From Blastocatellia bacterium (GTDB lineage: Bacteria; Acidobacteriota; Blastocatellia; UBA7656), in contig DATENM010000087.1 in NCBI GenBank assembly GCA_035275065.1, forward strand, positions 62,001-126,000: DNA of 64,000 nucleotides, written 5' to 3'. Within the stretch, counting starts at the first letter, position 1, and each line of letters opens with the position of its first letter. The translations under genes were made by a program, and so were the position numbers. Of the stretch, positions 15,975 through 24,321 are shown in pieces. The notes under the pieces were generated by a model. It was not told where the DNA came from and searched no databases. It was given only the letters and a program-made list of their open reading frames with translations.

Positions 15975-17313
15975 TCTCTGACTTCTCCTTATGCGACAGG
16001 GTGACGATGGTGCGATGCTCTGAGATGAAGTATTTCTTTGCCACCGCCTGCAAATCTTCGGGCGTGATCGCCGCATAGATTTCGTAAACCTGGTTGATGG
16101 TTTCCGGCGTGCGCCGCAGCGCGATGTAGGGCGCGATGTTGGCGGCGATGGCCTCAGAGTTGTCGAGCGACAGCGCGAAGCTGTACCGCAGGTTCGACTT
16201 CACGGCGTCGAGCTTGTCTTTCGCCACCAGTTGCGTCTTGAACGAATCGAGCGTCTTGATGATCTCGCCGCGAACGTAATCCACGTCCTTCGGGTCTTTG
16301 ACGCGCGCCAGCACAGTGACGAGGTAGGGATCGCGATGGTCCTCAAAGTCGGGCCCCAGCGCGTCTACTTTCTGCTCTTTAATCAGCAGCCGCTGATAGA
16401 GCTCCGAGTTCTGCGAGAACCCGAGGTTGCCGATCAGGTCGAGCGCCGCCTTGTCCTTGTCCGTGTCCGAGTAGGCCGGCGATTTGTAAGCCACGGCGAG
16501 CCAGGGCAGCGTCGGCTGCGGCCAGTCCACATGCGCCGAGCGCTCTTCTTTCTGTACGGGCTCAACCGGAATATCGGGCGCATAGGAGCCGTGCTGCCAG
16601 TTGCCCCAGTACTTCTTCACCAGCTCAAGAACATGCGCGTGATCTACGTCACCGGCAACGACGATGGTGGTGTATTCGGGCCGATAATAGCGCTTGAAGA
16701 ATTCCAGGCTGTAGTCGTAGAGGTCGGGCATATTCTCGACATCGCGCAGGTAGCCCATCGTCGTGTGCTTGTAGGTGTGCGCGCCGAAGGCGGTGTCGCG
16801 CAGCACTTCGTAGAGTTTGCGCGTCGGGCTGGAAGCGTTCTTGTTGTACTCGCCGAGGACGGCGCGAGTCTCAGTCTTGAAGAGCGCCTCGGGGACTTTG
16901 AGATTCTGGAAGCGGTCGGCTTCGAGCGAGAGAATCTCGTCGAAGTCTTCTTTGGAAAAGACCGTGTGATAGACGGTGCGGTCGTCTTCGGTGTAAGCGT
17001 TCGAGTCGGCGCCGGCGCGCTTGAGCGCGGCGTTGTACTGCTGCGGCGAGACGGTTGGCGTGCCGCGAAACATCAGATGCTCGAACAGGTGCGCGAAGCC
17101 CGACTTGCCCGGCTCGATTTCGTTGCGCGAGCCGGTGGCGACGACGATGTAGAGCGCGACGATGTTCGGGTAAGCCGTCGGCACAGTGACGACGCGCAGA
17201 CCGTTCGGCAAATCGTCGGTGAAGTATTTGTACGGAAAAATCTTGCTATCCGCGGATGCGTTAAGTGGCATAAGCAATCCCAAGACAAGGCAGGCGTTGA
17301 TCAGTTTTTTCAT
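15958..17313 (-). CDS. M16-family zinc metallopeptidase, catalytic subunit
   Basis: The 451-residue protein has a signal peptide (MKKLINACLVLGLLMPLNASA) and the inverted zinc motif HLFEH (HxxEH, about residues 73-77), with the distal Glu in ETRAVLGEYNKN. M16 peptidases of this pitrilysin/PqqL type degrade peptides in the periplasm, usually as a heterodimer with a non-catalytic subunit, which is the next gene. A GGGGAG lies five bases before the ATG. Confidence 0.93.
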   Translation of the reverse strand: MKKLINACLVLGLLMPLNASADSKIFPYKYFTDDLPNGLRVVTVPTAYPNIVALYIVVATGSRNEIEPGKSGFAHLFEHLMFRGTPTVSPQQYNAALKRAGADSNAYTEDDRTVYHTVFSKEDFDEILSLEADRFQNLKVPEALFKTETRAVLGEYNKNASSPTRKLYEVLRDTAFGAHTYKHTTMGYLRDVENMPDLYDYSLEFFKRYYRPEYTTIVVAGDVDHAHVLELVKKYWGNWQHGSYAPDIPVEPVQKEERSAHVDWPQPTLPWLAVAYKSPAYSDTDKDKAALDLIGNLGFSQNSELYQRLLIKEQKVDALGPDFEDHRDPYLVTVLARVKDPKDVDYVRGEIIKTLDSFKTQLVAKDKLDAVKSNLRYSFALSLDNSEAIAANIAPYIALRRTPETINQVYEIYAAITPEDLQAVAKKYFISEHRTIVTLSHKEKSENVTQK

Positions 17314-17381
17314 ACGAGCTCCCCTTTGCTAAATCATAATTATGATTCGTCACCGAGCGAGCGCGCAAGCGGCGCGCATAG

Positions 17382-18524
17382 TCATGGATGATCGGCAGCG
17401 GGCGCGGGTTCGTTCGCGGCGAGAAGGGCGAAGTCGGGATTGTTCTTGCGCTTCCAGACGAAGCCATCGAGAACATAATGCGTCAACTGCGGCAGCGCGA
17501 GTAGCGGCACCAGGATTAGCTTTAATGCGCCGATCTCCCACGGGCTGCCGAAGAGCCAGCTGCGCTCCTGCCAGACGCCGCGATCCCAGAAGAGCTCTTC
17601 GACGTAAGCAATCGCCCAGAGGCTGGCGAGAAACAGCAGCGGCCCGCGCGCAAAGAGGCGATAGACGCCGCGCCCGCCGGTCTGCCCCATGCGGCGGCGA
17701 CTGTACCAGTAAATCAGCGCGAAGTATGGCACGCCATGAATCACCACATTGGTCACCGTGAAGGCGTAATCAGAGTTGTACGCCACGATGCCAACATACC
17801 AGCAAACGGCGGTCGTCACGACAACGATATCTTTCCCGAGATTTGCCTGTTTCTTAATCAACCAGGCGTGCAGCGACTTCGCCGCATAAGCCGCCATCGC
17901 CAGCCAGTAAAGCGGCGCGGCGGCTTTCGCCAGCAGCAGCGGCAGCGCGGTGAAGTCGCCAGTCATGAACCACCAGAAGCGGCGCGGCAAGTGGGCATGC
18001 CAATAGATCAACGGATAAATGCTCGCGGCATAGATCGCCACGGTGTCAACCCATCGTCCGAGTGCGTCACGCTCGCCGGCCTTCGCGCGATAAAGCGCCA
18101 CCCAGCCGTATTGCTGGCGCACGAAATGAAAGACCGCCACATAGGCCAGCGCGCGCCAGAAGACATGCTCGCCTTCCGAGTACAACGCCACACCGATGGC
18201 AAAGCCAATCACCGGCACCAGCCAGTAGAGCGCCGGGCGGCGCTGCATCTCGTCTTTGTCGAGGTAGACGCGAAAGACGGTTGACCAGACATGCGCCACA
18301 TCGATCATCAGCACCGCCGGCACCCATGCCCAATCGGGCGTGTCGCCCGTAAGCACGCCGGCGCTCGCGCCGATCCACAACGCCAACAATGAAACGACGG
18401 CGCTGCCCAGGAAGACCGTGAGGTCGGTATTGCGCGAGAACAGCCAGGCGGCGCGACGCGGCGACACGGCGGCGCGGCGACGCGGCGAATCTGTCGTGAT
18501 TTTGCTGCTTGCTACTGAACTCAT
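17382..18524 (-). CDS. His-rich polytopic membrane protein, last gene of the polyamine-type cluster
   Basis: The 380-residue protein has about nine membrane segments and histidines placed in or next to them: DVAHVW, EGEHVFWRALAYVAVFHFVRQQYGW, IYWHAHLPRRFWW, VVIHGVPYFALIYWY and QLTHYVLDGFVWKRKNNP. Such clusters can bind metal in membrane oxidases, desaturases or carotenoid-cleaving enzymes, but I cannot assign a family. The ATG at 18524 with GGAG five bases before it is chosen over an in-frame start 53 codons upstream. The N-terminal stretch SPRRRAAVSPRRAAW is encoded by one arm of an inverted-repeat element. It follows the FAD oxidoreductase gene by 49 bases and is probably in its operon. Confidence 0.7.
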   Translation of the reverse strand: MSSVASSKITTDSPRRRAAVSPRRAAWLFSRNTDLTVFLGSAVVSLLALWIGASAGVLTGDTPDWAWVPAVLMIDVAHVWSTVFRVYLDKDEMQRRPALYWLVPVIGFAIGVALYSEGEHVFWRALAYVAVFHFVRQQYGWVALYRAKAGERDALGRWVDTVAIYAASIYPLIYWHAHLPRRFWWFMTGDFTALPLLLAKAAAPLYWLAMAAYAAKSLHAWLIKKQANLGKDIVVVTTAVCWYVGIVAYNSDYAFTVTNVVIHGVPYFALIYWYSRRRMGQTGGRGVYRLFARGPLLFLASLWAIAYVEELFWDRGVWQERSWLFGSPWEIGALKLILVPLLALPQLTHYVLDGFVWKRKNNPDFALLAANEPAPAADHP

Positions 18525-18638
18525 TTCTCCACTCTTTACTGCTAGAACCAGCCTGAACAGAAGGTGCGCCGCATCATCCCCGCGTCGCCGCGTCGTCGTG
18601 TCCCCGCGTCTCTCCTCGGCGTCCCCGCGTCGCCGCCA
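18446..18638. repeat. Inverted repeat with 8-base tandem arms, in coding sequence on both sides
   Basis: The left arm (18446-18488) is built of degenerate gcgacgcg/gcggcgcg units. The right arm (18579-18638) is their complement (cgcgtcgc, cgtcgtcg, ccccgcgt). The left arm lies inside the first 30 codons of the His-rich membrane protein. The right arm encodes the last residues of the FAD oxidoreductase (RGRRGETRGHDDAATRG). The loop contains the start region between the two genes. Confidence 0.75.
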
Positions 18639-20265
18639 GCACCTCGTCGGCGGCGCGCATGCCATGATAGAAGGCTTCTTCAAACAAGGCGACGCCGCTC
18701 AGGTCCGTGTGCGCGAAATGGATATTGCGATACGGGCGCGCGGCGTCACGGCGAGCCGCGCGCCAGACGAAATTGGGGCGCGGGCTGATCATCGCATGCC
18801 CCCAGCGCATCACGTCCAGCCGTTCAACCAGTGAGCGAATCTCTCTGTGCGGACGCGTCAGGTCGGTCAAGGCGACATCGGCAAACTCGCGCCACTCCAT
18901 CGCCAGCAGCTTTTCTCGCGCCTGACGCGGATCATCATCGTCGCACATTGGGTAGTAATAAGTGAACACCGTCGGGCCGCGATCCAACCCTTGCTGATGC
19001 GTCGCGACAACATAGCCGAGCGATTTGCTCTCGACCAGCACATTATCCCAGGCCAGCGGAAAACTATTCTCTTCGGGGCGGTCTTTCAAGAAAAGATTGG
19101 CCACCCACCACGCGCCATAATGAAACTCGGCGATGTGCGGCGGCGGCGCATCGCGCCAGTCGCGAATCACATAACGACTCAGAAAATGCGGCGCGGCAAA
19201 GATCACGCGCCCGGCGTGAATCCCCGTGGCGGTCTGTCCATCTTGAGTGATGGCGATTACGTCAACGCCGCTCTCGCCATTCGCTTCGGTCGGGATGATC
19301 TCCGCCGCCGCAAAGCCGAGCCGCATTTTCGCTTGCGCCCTTTGATAGAGATGCGCCACCAGCCGCCCGTTGCCTTCGGGCCAGGACATCAGCGGCTCAG
19401 CTTCGCCGCCCGGCTTACGGACCCGCGAGGCGAAGTAAAACAGACCGGCCCAGGCGCTTGTCTGCTCAAGCGTCAGGCCGTAATCGTCGCGGCACGCGTA
19501 GTCCACCAGCCAGCGCAAGCGCCACGAGGTGAAGCCGCGAGCCTCCATCCACTGGCGCATAGTCTGTTGATCGAGCGCCGTCGCTTCCGTATCGTCCGAG
19601 CAATTGGCCAGCGGAATCGTGAAGGCGCGACGCCCACGCGTATCGCGCCAGCCGACCCAGCGCGCGACCTCTTTGTTGAAGGCGTCGAGCTGCGCCAGGT
19701 CATCCGTCGAAGCGCCGGCGCGCAAGTATAAGCCTTCATACCAGCGGCCCTTGTAATAGATTCGTTCTTCGGGGTCGCGGCAAAGGAACTGCTCCCCGAT
19801 GATCGGCTCGCCGTCCGCCGTCCGCCCTTCAACGATGCCCATCTCGTCGAGCAGCTCAACCAGCGCGACGTTCTCTTTCATCGGCGCGGGCAGATAGTGC
19901 GCGCCCCACGGATAAGCGACCACCGCTGACGAGCCGCTGCGTGCCGTGCCGCCCGGCGCGCGCTCAAGCTCAAGCATCACGAAATCTTCAACGCCGGCTC
20001 TCAACAACTGCCGCGCCGCCGCCAGTCCCGCGACCCCGCCGCCGACGATGACGACTGTCGCTTTCTCCCAGCGGTCTTGCGGCACTTCGATATTTAACCG
20101 GTCTCGCAAGCGATGGCCGAAACCATCCGACGCGCCGACAATCTCGCCTCCAGGCAAGCGCGGCGCTTCATTCGAGCGACACGCCGCCAGCGCCGCCGGT
20201 AATCCGAGCATCGTCGCCAGCATCTCGCGCCGCGAGACCGAATGATGACTGGCGGCTTTACTCAT
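18574..20265 (-). CDS. Tat-exported FAD-dependent amine-oxidase-like oxidoreductase
   Basis: The 563-residue protein begins with a Tat-type leader (VSRREMLATMLGLPAALAAC) that also offers a lipobox Cys. The FAD-binding Rossmann motif VVIVGGGVAGLAAARQLL and ERAPGGTARSG follow at about residues 71-110. The C-terminal FAD contact region reads HFAHTDLSGVALFEEAFYHG, as in monoamine or polyamine oxidases. An export-dependent flavoenzyme directly after a spermidine-synthase homologue suggests it oxidises a polyamine or polyamine adduct outside the cytoplasm; that is inference. Its ATG overlaps the upstream gene's stop (ATGAGTAA). The last 20 or so residues come from an inverted-repeat arm and are probably not part of the fold. 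Confidence 0.85.
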   Translation of the reverse strand: MSKAASHHSVSRREMLATMLGLPAALAACRSNEAPRLPGGEIVGASDGFGHRLRDRLNIEVPQDRWEKATVVIVGGGVAGLAAARQLLRAGVEDFVMLELERAPGGTARSGSSAVVAYPWGAHYLPAPMKENVALVELLDEMGIVEGRTADGEPIIGEQFLCRDPEERIYYKGRWYEGLYLRAGASTDDLAQLDAFNKEVARWVGWRDTRGRRAFTIPLANCSDDTEATALDQQTMRQWMEARGFTSWRLRWLVDYACRDDYGLTLEQTSAWAGLFYFASRVRKPGGEAEPLMSWPEGNGRLVAHLYQRAQAKMRLGFAAAEIIPTEANGESGVDVIAITQDGQTATGIHAGRVIFAAPHFLSRYVIRDWRDAPPPHIAEFHYGAWWVANLFLKDRPEENSFPLAWDNVLVESKSLGYVVATHQQGLDRGPTVFTYYYPMCDDDDPRQAREKLLAMEWREFADVALTDLTRPHREIRSLVERLDVMRWGHAMISPRPNFVWRAARRDAARPYRNIHFAHTDLSGVALFEEAFYHGMRAADEVLAATRGRRGETRGHDDAATRG

Positions 20266-21757
20266 ACCGCTTCCATTCCGATTCGTAGTAACGCACCAGT
20301 GCCTGATTATCTAACCGATTGACTTCGACCGGCAGCGCGTCGAGATCAGCCGGCAGCACAAACAGCGCCGCCATCGCTTTGTCATCTAAATAACGCAAGC
20401 CCGGCGGCGCAACCGACGGCGGATCGAATGGCGCGACGCGGGCCAGCGCGTAGCCCCAGACGCCGAACGATGGCACCGTCGTCTGATACGGCTTGACGGT
20501 GAAGCCTGCCGCCTCAATCGTTCGCATAATGCACCAGTAAGACTTGCGCGCAAACAGCGGTGATGTGCTCTGCACACTGATGGCCGCCGCCGGCGAGAGG
20601 CGCGATTTCAGCAAACGATAAAAGCGCGTCGTGTAGAGCTTGCCCAGGGCAAACGTATTCGGGTCGGGGAAATCGATGATCGCCGCGTCGAACTGCTCGT
20701 CGGTCTCTTCCAGCCAGATCATCGCATCCTTGTTGACGACGCGGACGCGCGGGTCATCATACGAATGCTGATTCAAATCGGCGAGCGGCGGGAAGCTCGT
20801 CGAAAGTCGCGTCATCGCCGGGTCGAGGTCTACGAGCGTGATCGATTCGACCGATGGATAGCGGCGAATCTCGCGCAGCGCCAGCCCGTCACCGCCGCCG
20901 CAGACCAGCACGCGACGCGGGTTGTTCGAGAGCATCATCGCTGGATGCACCAGCGCTTCGTGATAGCGGTATTCGTCCGCCGAGCTGAATTGCAGGTGGC
21001 CATTCAAAAACAACTGGAAGCCGGCGCGGCCCCGTGTGACAACGATGCGTTGATAGGGGGTGGTGCGCGAATAGACGATCTCGTCGGCAAACAGCTCGTC
21101 TTCGGCAAGCGACGTCAGCGTGTTGGCTTTGATGACGCCGATCAAGAGCAACGCCATGACGATCACGGCGCGAACCCGCAGGCCGGTGACGCTGCCCGGA
21201 ATCAGCGGGCGCATAAACCATGTCGCCCACAAGCCGACGCCCGCATTCAGCAGGCCGAATAAAAGCGAGGTGCGCACCAGTCCCATGCGCGGCACGAAGA
21301 AAAGCGGAAAAAGGATCGAAGCCACCAGCGCGCCGACATAATCAAAGGTCAGCACGCGCGACACCAGCTCTTTGAAATCGAGGTTGTCTTTCAGGATACG
21401 CATCAGCAGCGGCAGCTCCAGGCCGACCAGCGTGCCGACGGCAAAGACGATGCCGTAGAGCGCGACGTGAAACCAGCTCAGCCGCGCAAAGCTCAAGAAC
21501 AGCAGCGGCGCCGACGCCCCGCCGAGCAGCGCGACCGCCAGCTCGACTTCGATGAAGCGCCGCGCCAATCCCTTATCGATATAGCGCGACAGCCACGCGC
21601 CGGCGCCGAGCGCAAACAGGTAGATGCCGATAATCAGGGAGAACTGCGTGATGTCGTCGCCCAGCACATAACTGGCAAGCGTGCCGGCAAGCAGCTCGTA
21701 AACCAGCCCGCAGGTGGCGATGATCAGGACATTGAGGAATAAGACCGGCGTGTTCAT
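20258..21757 (-). CDS. Membrane-bound spermidine synthase-like aminopropyltransferase
   Basis: The 499-residue protein joins an N-terminal membrane domain of about seven helices (residues 1-225) to a spermidine-synthase domain. The latter has substrate-side residues SSADEYRYHEALVHPAM, the AdoMet-binding glycine loop VLVCGGGDGLALREI, acidic VDLDPAM and the catalytic Asp region IIDFPDPNTFALGKLY. Typical SpeE enzymes transfer aminopropyl from decarboxylated AdoMet to putrescine; an AdoMet decarboxylase gene is in the same operon. The membrane domain implies a membrane or lipid-linked acceptor, or transport coupled to synthesis; that is inference. The stop overlaps the FAD oxidoreductase start. 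Confidence 0.88.
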   Translation of the reverse strand: MNTPVLFLNVLIIATCGLVYELLAGTLASYVLGDDITQFSLIIGIYLFALGAGAWLSRYIDKGLARRFIEVELAVALLGGASAPLLFLSFARLSWFHVALYGIVFAVGTLVGLELPLLMRILKDNLDFKELVSRVLTFDYVGALVASILFPLFFVPRMGLVRTSLLFGLLNAGVGLWATWFMRPLIPGSVTGLRVRAVIVMALLLIGVIKANTLTSLAEDELFADEIVYSRTTPYQRIVVTRGRAGFQLFLNGHLQFSSADEYRYHEALVHPAMMLSNNPRRVLVCGGGDGLALREIRRYPSVESITLVDLDPAMTRLSTSFPPLADLNQHSYDDPRVRVVNKDAMIWLEETDEQFDAAIIDFPDPNTFALGKLYTTRFYRLLKSRLSPAAAISVQSTSPLFARKSYWCIMRTIEAAGFTVKPYQTTVPSFGVWGYALARVAPFDPPSVAPPGLRYLDDKAMAALFVLPADLDALPVEVNRLDNQALVRYYESEWKRYE

Positions 21758-21760
21758 GAC

Positions 21761-21852
21761 AAGGGGCCAGGGGTTAGGGATTAGGGACTGGGGAGCAGAG
21801 ACGAGAGGCGCTGAACTGACCTCTAGCCCTTAGCCCCTTGTCCCTCGCCCCC
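21761..21852. repeat. Inverted repeat with heptad arms (ggattag type)
   Basis: The left arm (21761-21794) reads as degenerate 7-base units (gggttag, ggattag, ggactgg, ggagcag). The right arm (21823-21852) carries the complement (ctagccc, ttagccc, cttgtcc, ctcgccc). It occupies almost all of the spacer between the DUF350 gene and the spermidine-synthase-like gene. Confidence 0.75.
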
Positions 21853-21856
21853 GATG

Positions 21857-22147
21857 CTACCCATGCACTGCCGCCGAAACGATCAGCGCGATGCCGATGA
21901 TGACCGAGGCGATGACGATGCCGAGGGCGATGTTCTGGTCGTCTTCAAGCTCTTTGCGCACCGAAAACGGCGCGACTTTGACGATGACCCAGAAGGCCAG
22001 CGCGAATAGCAGGATTCCCAGAATCGAAAACGCCAGCGTCGCCACAATCAACTCCGCCAGGCCACCGAGTTGCAGGGGAACAAACATGGCGGTCAGCCGC
22101 CCGAGCGGCGCGAATAAGGTTGCGTTAGCGAGCCAATTGATGGGCAT
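21857..22147 (-). CDS. DUF350-family small membrane protein
   Basis: This 96-residue protein has three hydrophobic segments and the DUF350 (YjfL-like) signature DDQNIALGIVIASVIIGIALIVSA in its last third. DUF350 proteins are small inner-membrane proteins found in stress and polyamine-linked operons; their biochemical role is unknown to me. The ATG overlaps the stop of the 63-residue gene as TAATG, and its ribosome site GGAGGAAA lies inside the end of that gene, so the two are translationally coupled. Confidence 0.85.
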   Translation of the reverse strand: MPINWLANATLFAPLGRLTAMFVPLQLGGLAELIVATLAFSILGILLFALAFWVIVKVAPFSVRKELEDDQNIALGIVIASVIIGIALIVSAAVHG

Positions 22148-22338
22148 TATTTTCCTCCTCTATAACCTGAGTGCCAGATGCTGACGGAATGAAACGAGCG
22201 GTAGCCGCCCGGCGACTGACGCACATCCGCGGGAATCTTTTCGCGGTGCGAGCTGCCCAGCTCTTTGCCGGTGAAGGCCAGCAACCCATAGCCGCCAACG
22301 ATCAACAACCCGATGATGAGATAAGCTCGACTCAGCAT
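22147..22338 (-). CDS. Small single-pass membrane protein of the DUF350/DUF4178 operon
   Basis: The 63-residue protein has one N-terminal membrane helix (YLIIGLLIVGGYGLLAF) and a basic, aromatic tail (SSHREKIPADVRQSPGGYRSFHSVSIWHSGYRGGK). I cannot name a family. The tail is strikingly rich in Gly, Tyr, His and Ser, suggesting surface exposure and a conserved short motif. It sits 15 bases after the DUF4178 gene and overlaps the DUF350 gene, so it is a dedicated part of the same operon. Confidence 0.75.
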   Translation of the reverse strand: MLSRAYLIIGLLIVGGYGLLAFTGKELGSSHREKIPADVRQSPGGYRSFHSVSIWHSGYRGGK

Positions 22339-22353
22339 TCGTCTTCCCTCTGT

Positions 22354-24321
22354 TTACGAACTCGATTGATATGGGCTGTAGTCGCTATCGGCCCAGCGTT
22401 TGGCTTCAAAGCGCCAGTGATAGATCAACATCACGATGGGAAATAGCGACAGCAAGAACAACACGAGCACGATGTAGCCGCCATTGAAGACGCCTTGCTC
22501 GACGCGCAACGTGACGGCCATCGGCTGCTGGAATTTCTCCCAGCGCGCTTCGAAGCCGAGAATGTAGGTGCCCGCGGGCTGCGCCGACAGGTAAACGTCC
22601 GGCGAGCGGTTGCCTTCGCTCCACGACTCGCCATCCTCTACGCCGGAGTAATATTCGACGGGCAGCGAGAAGGCTTCGCTCTCGTCGGTCGCCTGGTTAA
22701 TCAGATCGCCTTCGATCTCGACCCACGAATTATCAACGCTGGCCGCCGCGGTGATGACAACGTTCTTTCGGCCCTTGAGCTCGAACGGCTCGGAGAAGCG
22801 CACCTGCGAATCTTCGAGACTCTTGATCGGTTCGAGCGTGTAGGTCTGCTCGAAGACTTTTTGCGGGCGCGTCGTCGCCGCAAGCACGATGGCTGTAGCA
22901 ATGCTGGCCAGCAGCAGCAGGCCCCAGTACTTATAAATCTTCTTATGCGGGTATGGCTGGTTGGGCGCGATCTTCGACGGGCGCGGCAGACCGCTGATGC
23001 CGAACGCCTGCTCGACTTCTTGCGGCTTGACGAATCGGCCCAGCGACCAGTTAATCTCGCTCGCCCTGGCCGCCTTTGCCGGCTTCTTCGCCTTCGCATC
23101 GGGCGGCGCTTCGACGGTATGGCTGGTCTCCAGCGATAGCATCAACGGCGGCGCGATGTAATCGGCGGCGCGCACGACTTCGCCGGTCATCACCTTCCAG
23201 TAGAACTCGCCGTAAACATGCTCGACGCGCGCCGCGGCGTCTTGATAGAGCTTGAAGCGTTTGCCCTCATAGGTCACGGCGCGATTGCCTGACGTCGTGA
23301 CAGCGGCGGGCGGCACCGTTTCGACAAAGTTCCAGTTGTCGTCGCTGCGCACCAGCCAGCGAAAGCCGACCTGCGGCTCGTAGAGCAGGTACTCTTCCCA
23401 GTAATAGCGGACGCCTTCGAATTCGACGCTGCGAACCATGAAGCCGATCAACATAAAGCGCGTGCCGTTGAACTGGCCTATGGAGCCGAGCGGGATCATG
23501 GGCTTGACGCGCGGGTCGAGCGCTTTAAGGAACGCCAGCTTGCCCTGGCTGACGTCGAGCAATGAGCTGCAATTAGGACAGGTGACGCGCTCGGACTTGT
23601 CGGGGGCGCGCAGCTCAAGCGGCCCGCCGCACTGTGGACAGTTGAGCTGCGTGGCGCCGACGCGGCGAAACTCATGCTCGGGCGGCACAACGTCGGGCGG
23701 AAAGCCAAGCTCCGACAGATGCAGCTCGCGCCCGATGAAGACCAGCGGCGGCTGCTCGCTGTAATCGAGCGTCGCAAACTCGCCGTGCGGCCCCGACAGG
23801 TCGGCGTACTCGTACTGCTCGCCGGGCGTGACTTTGTAAGGTATCTCACCTTTAGCGCCGAGCATGCGCGCCGTGCCTTTTTCGGCGACGATCAACGGCA
23901 CTTGCAGCGGCAGCGACGGCACCGGCTCGCCCAGCTCAAGCGTGTCGAATGGCTCGATCAAGGCTTGCTGCGGGATGCTGCCGGGAAAGGTGAGATAGAA
24001 GCGGCCCTGCGCTTCGGCCAGCCAGCCCCAGCGGCCATCTTGAAAGGCGGCGTACCATTCGTCCCAGAGGCCGCCGGCAGCGTGGCCGAGCTGGGCGCGG
24101 CCCGTCAGCTCGAAAGCGGCACCGCGATAGACGCCGCGCAGTCCGACTTGCAAGGGCGAGCCGGTTTCGACCAGATCGGCGATCTTGCCGAGGTCTTCGA
24201 GCCGGCGGTCGCCGCGCGCCACGACCGAGTTGCAATACTCGCAGACGACGACGACGGACGAGCCGATCTTAAATTGAATCGGCGCGCCACAGGCCGGGCA
24301 GGATGCTTGCACAGGGCTCAC
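22354..24321 (-). CDS. DUF4178 protein with two zinc ribbons and C-terminal membrane helices
   Basis: The 655-residue protein starts with a zinc ribbon (Cys8, Cys11, Cys27, Cys30) followed by a DUF4178 domain (RGVYRGAAFELTGRAQLGH ... WDEWYAAFQDG). A second zinc ribbon (CPQCGGPLELR ... CPNC, about residues 228-251) is followed by a second DUF4178-like domain. Two membrane helices near residues 465-485 and 620-640 bracket a beta-rich domain. The start is GTG, overlapping the AdoMet decarboxylase stop as GTGA. DUF4178 has no known activity to me but repeatedly accompanies DUF350 and spermidine-type enzymes; its duplicated ribbon-plus-domain design suggests a scaffold or sensor. Confidence 0.85.
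   Translation of the reverse strand: MSPVQASCPACGAPIQFKIGSSVVVVCEYCNSVVARGDRRLEDLGKIADLVETGSPLQVGLRGVYRGAAFELTGRAQLGHAAGGLWDEWYAAFQDGRWGWLAEAQGRFYLTFPGSIPQQALIEPFDTLELGEPVPSLPLQVPLIVAEKGTARMLGAKGEIPYKVTPGEQYEYADLSGPHGEFATLDYSEQPPLVFIGRELHLSELGFPPDVVPPEHEFRRVGATQLNCPQCGGPLELRAPDKSERVTCPNCSSLLDVSQGKLAFLKALDPRVKPMIPLGSIGQFNGTRFMLIGFMVRSVEFEGVRYYWEEYLLYEPQVGFRWLVRSDDNWNFVETVPPAAVTTSGNRAVTYEGKRFKLYQDAAARVEHVYGEFYWKVMTGEVVRAADYIAPPLMLSLETSHTVEAPPDAKAKKPAKAARASEINWSLGRFVKPQEVEQAFGISGLPRPSKIAPNQPYPHKKIYKYWGLLLLASIATAIVLAATTRPQKVFEQTYTLEPIKSLEDSQVRFSEPFELKGRKNVVITAAASVDNSWVEIEGDLINQATDESEAFSLPVEYYSGVEDGESWSEGNRSPDVYLSAQPAGTYILGFEARWEKFQQPMAVTLRVEQGVFNGGYIVLVLFLLSLFPIVMLIYHWRFEAKRWADSDYSPYQSSS

Noticed and set aside
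18525..18683. Longer N-terminus for the His-rich membrane protein (start 53 codons upstream)
   Set aside because: That stretch is encoded by the repeat loop and arm and overlaps the oxidoreductase end; the ATG at 18524 has a proper ribosome site.
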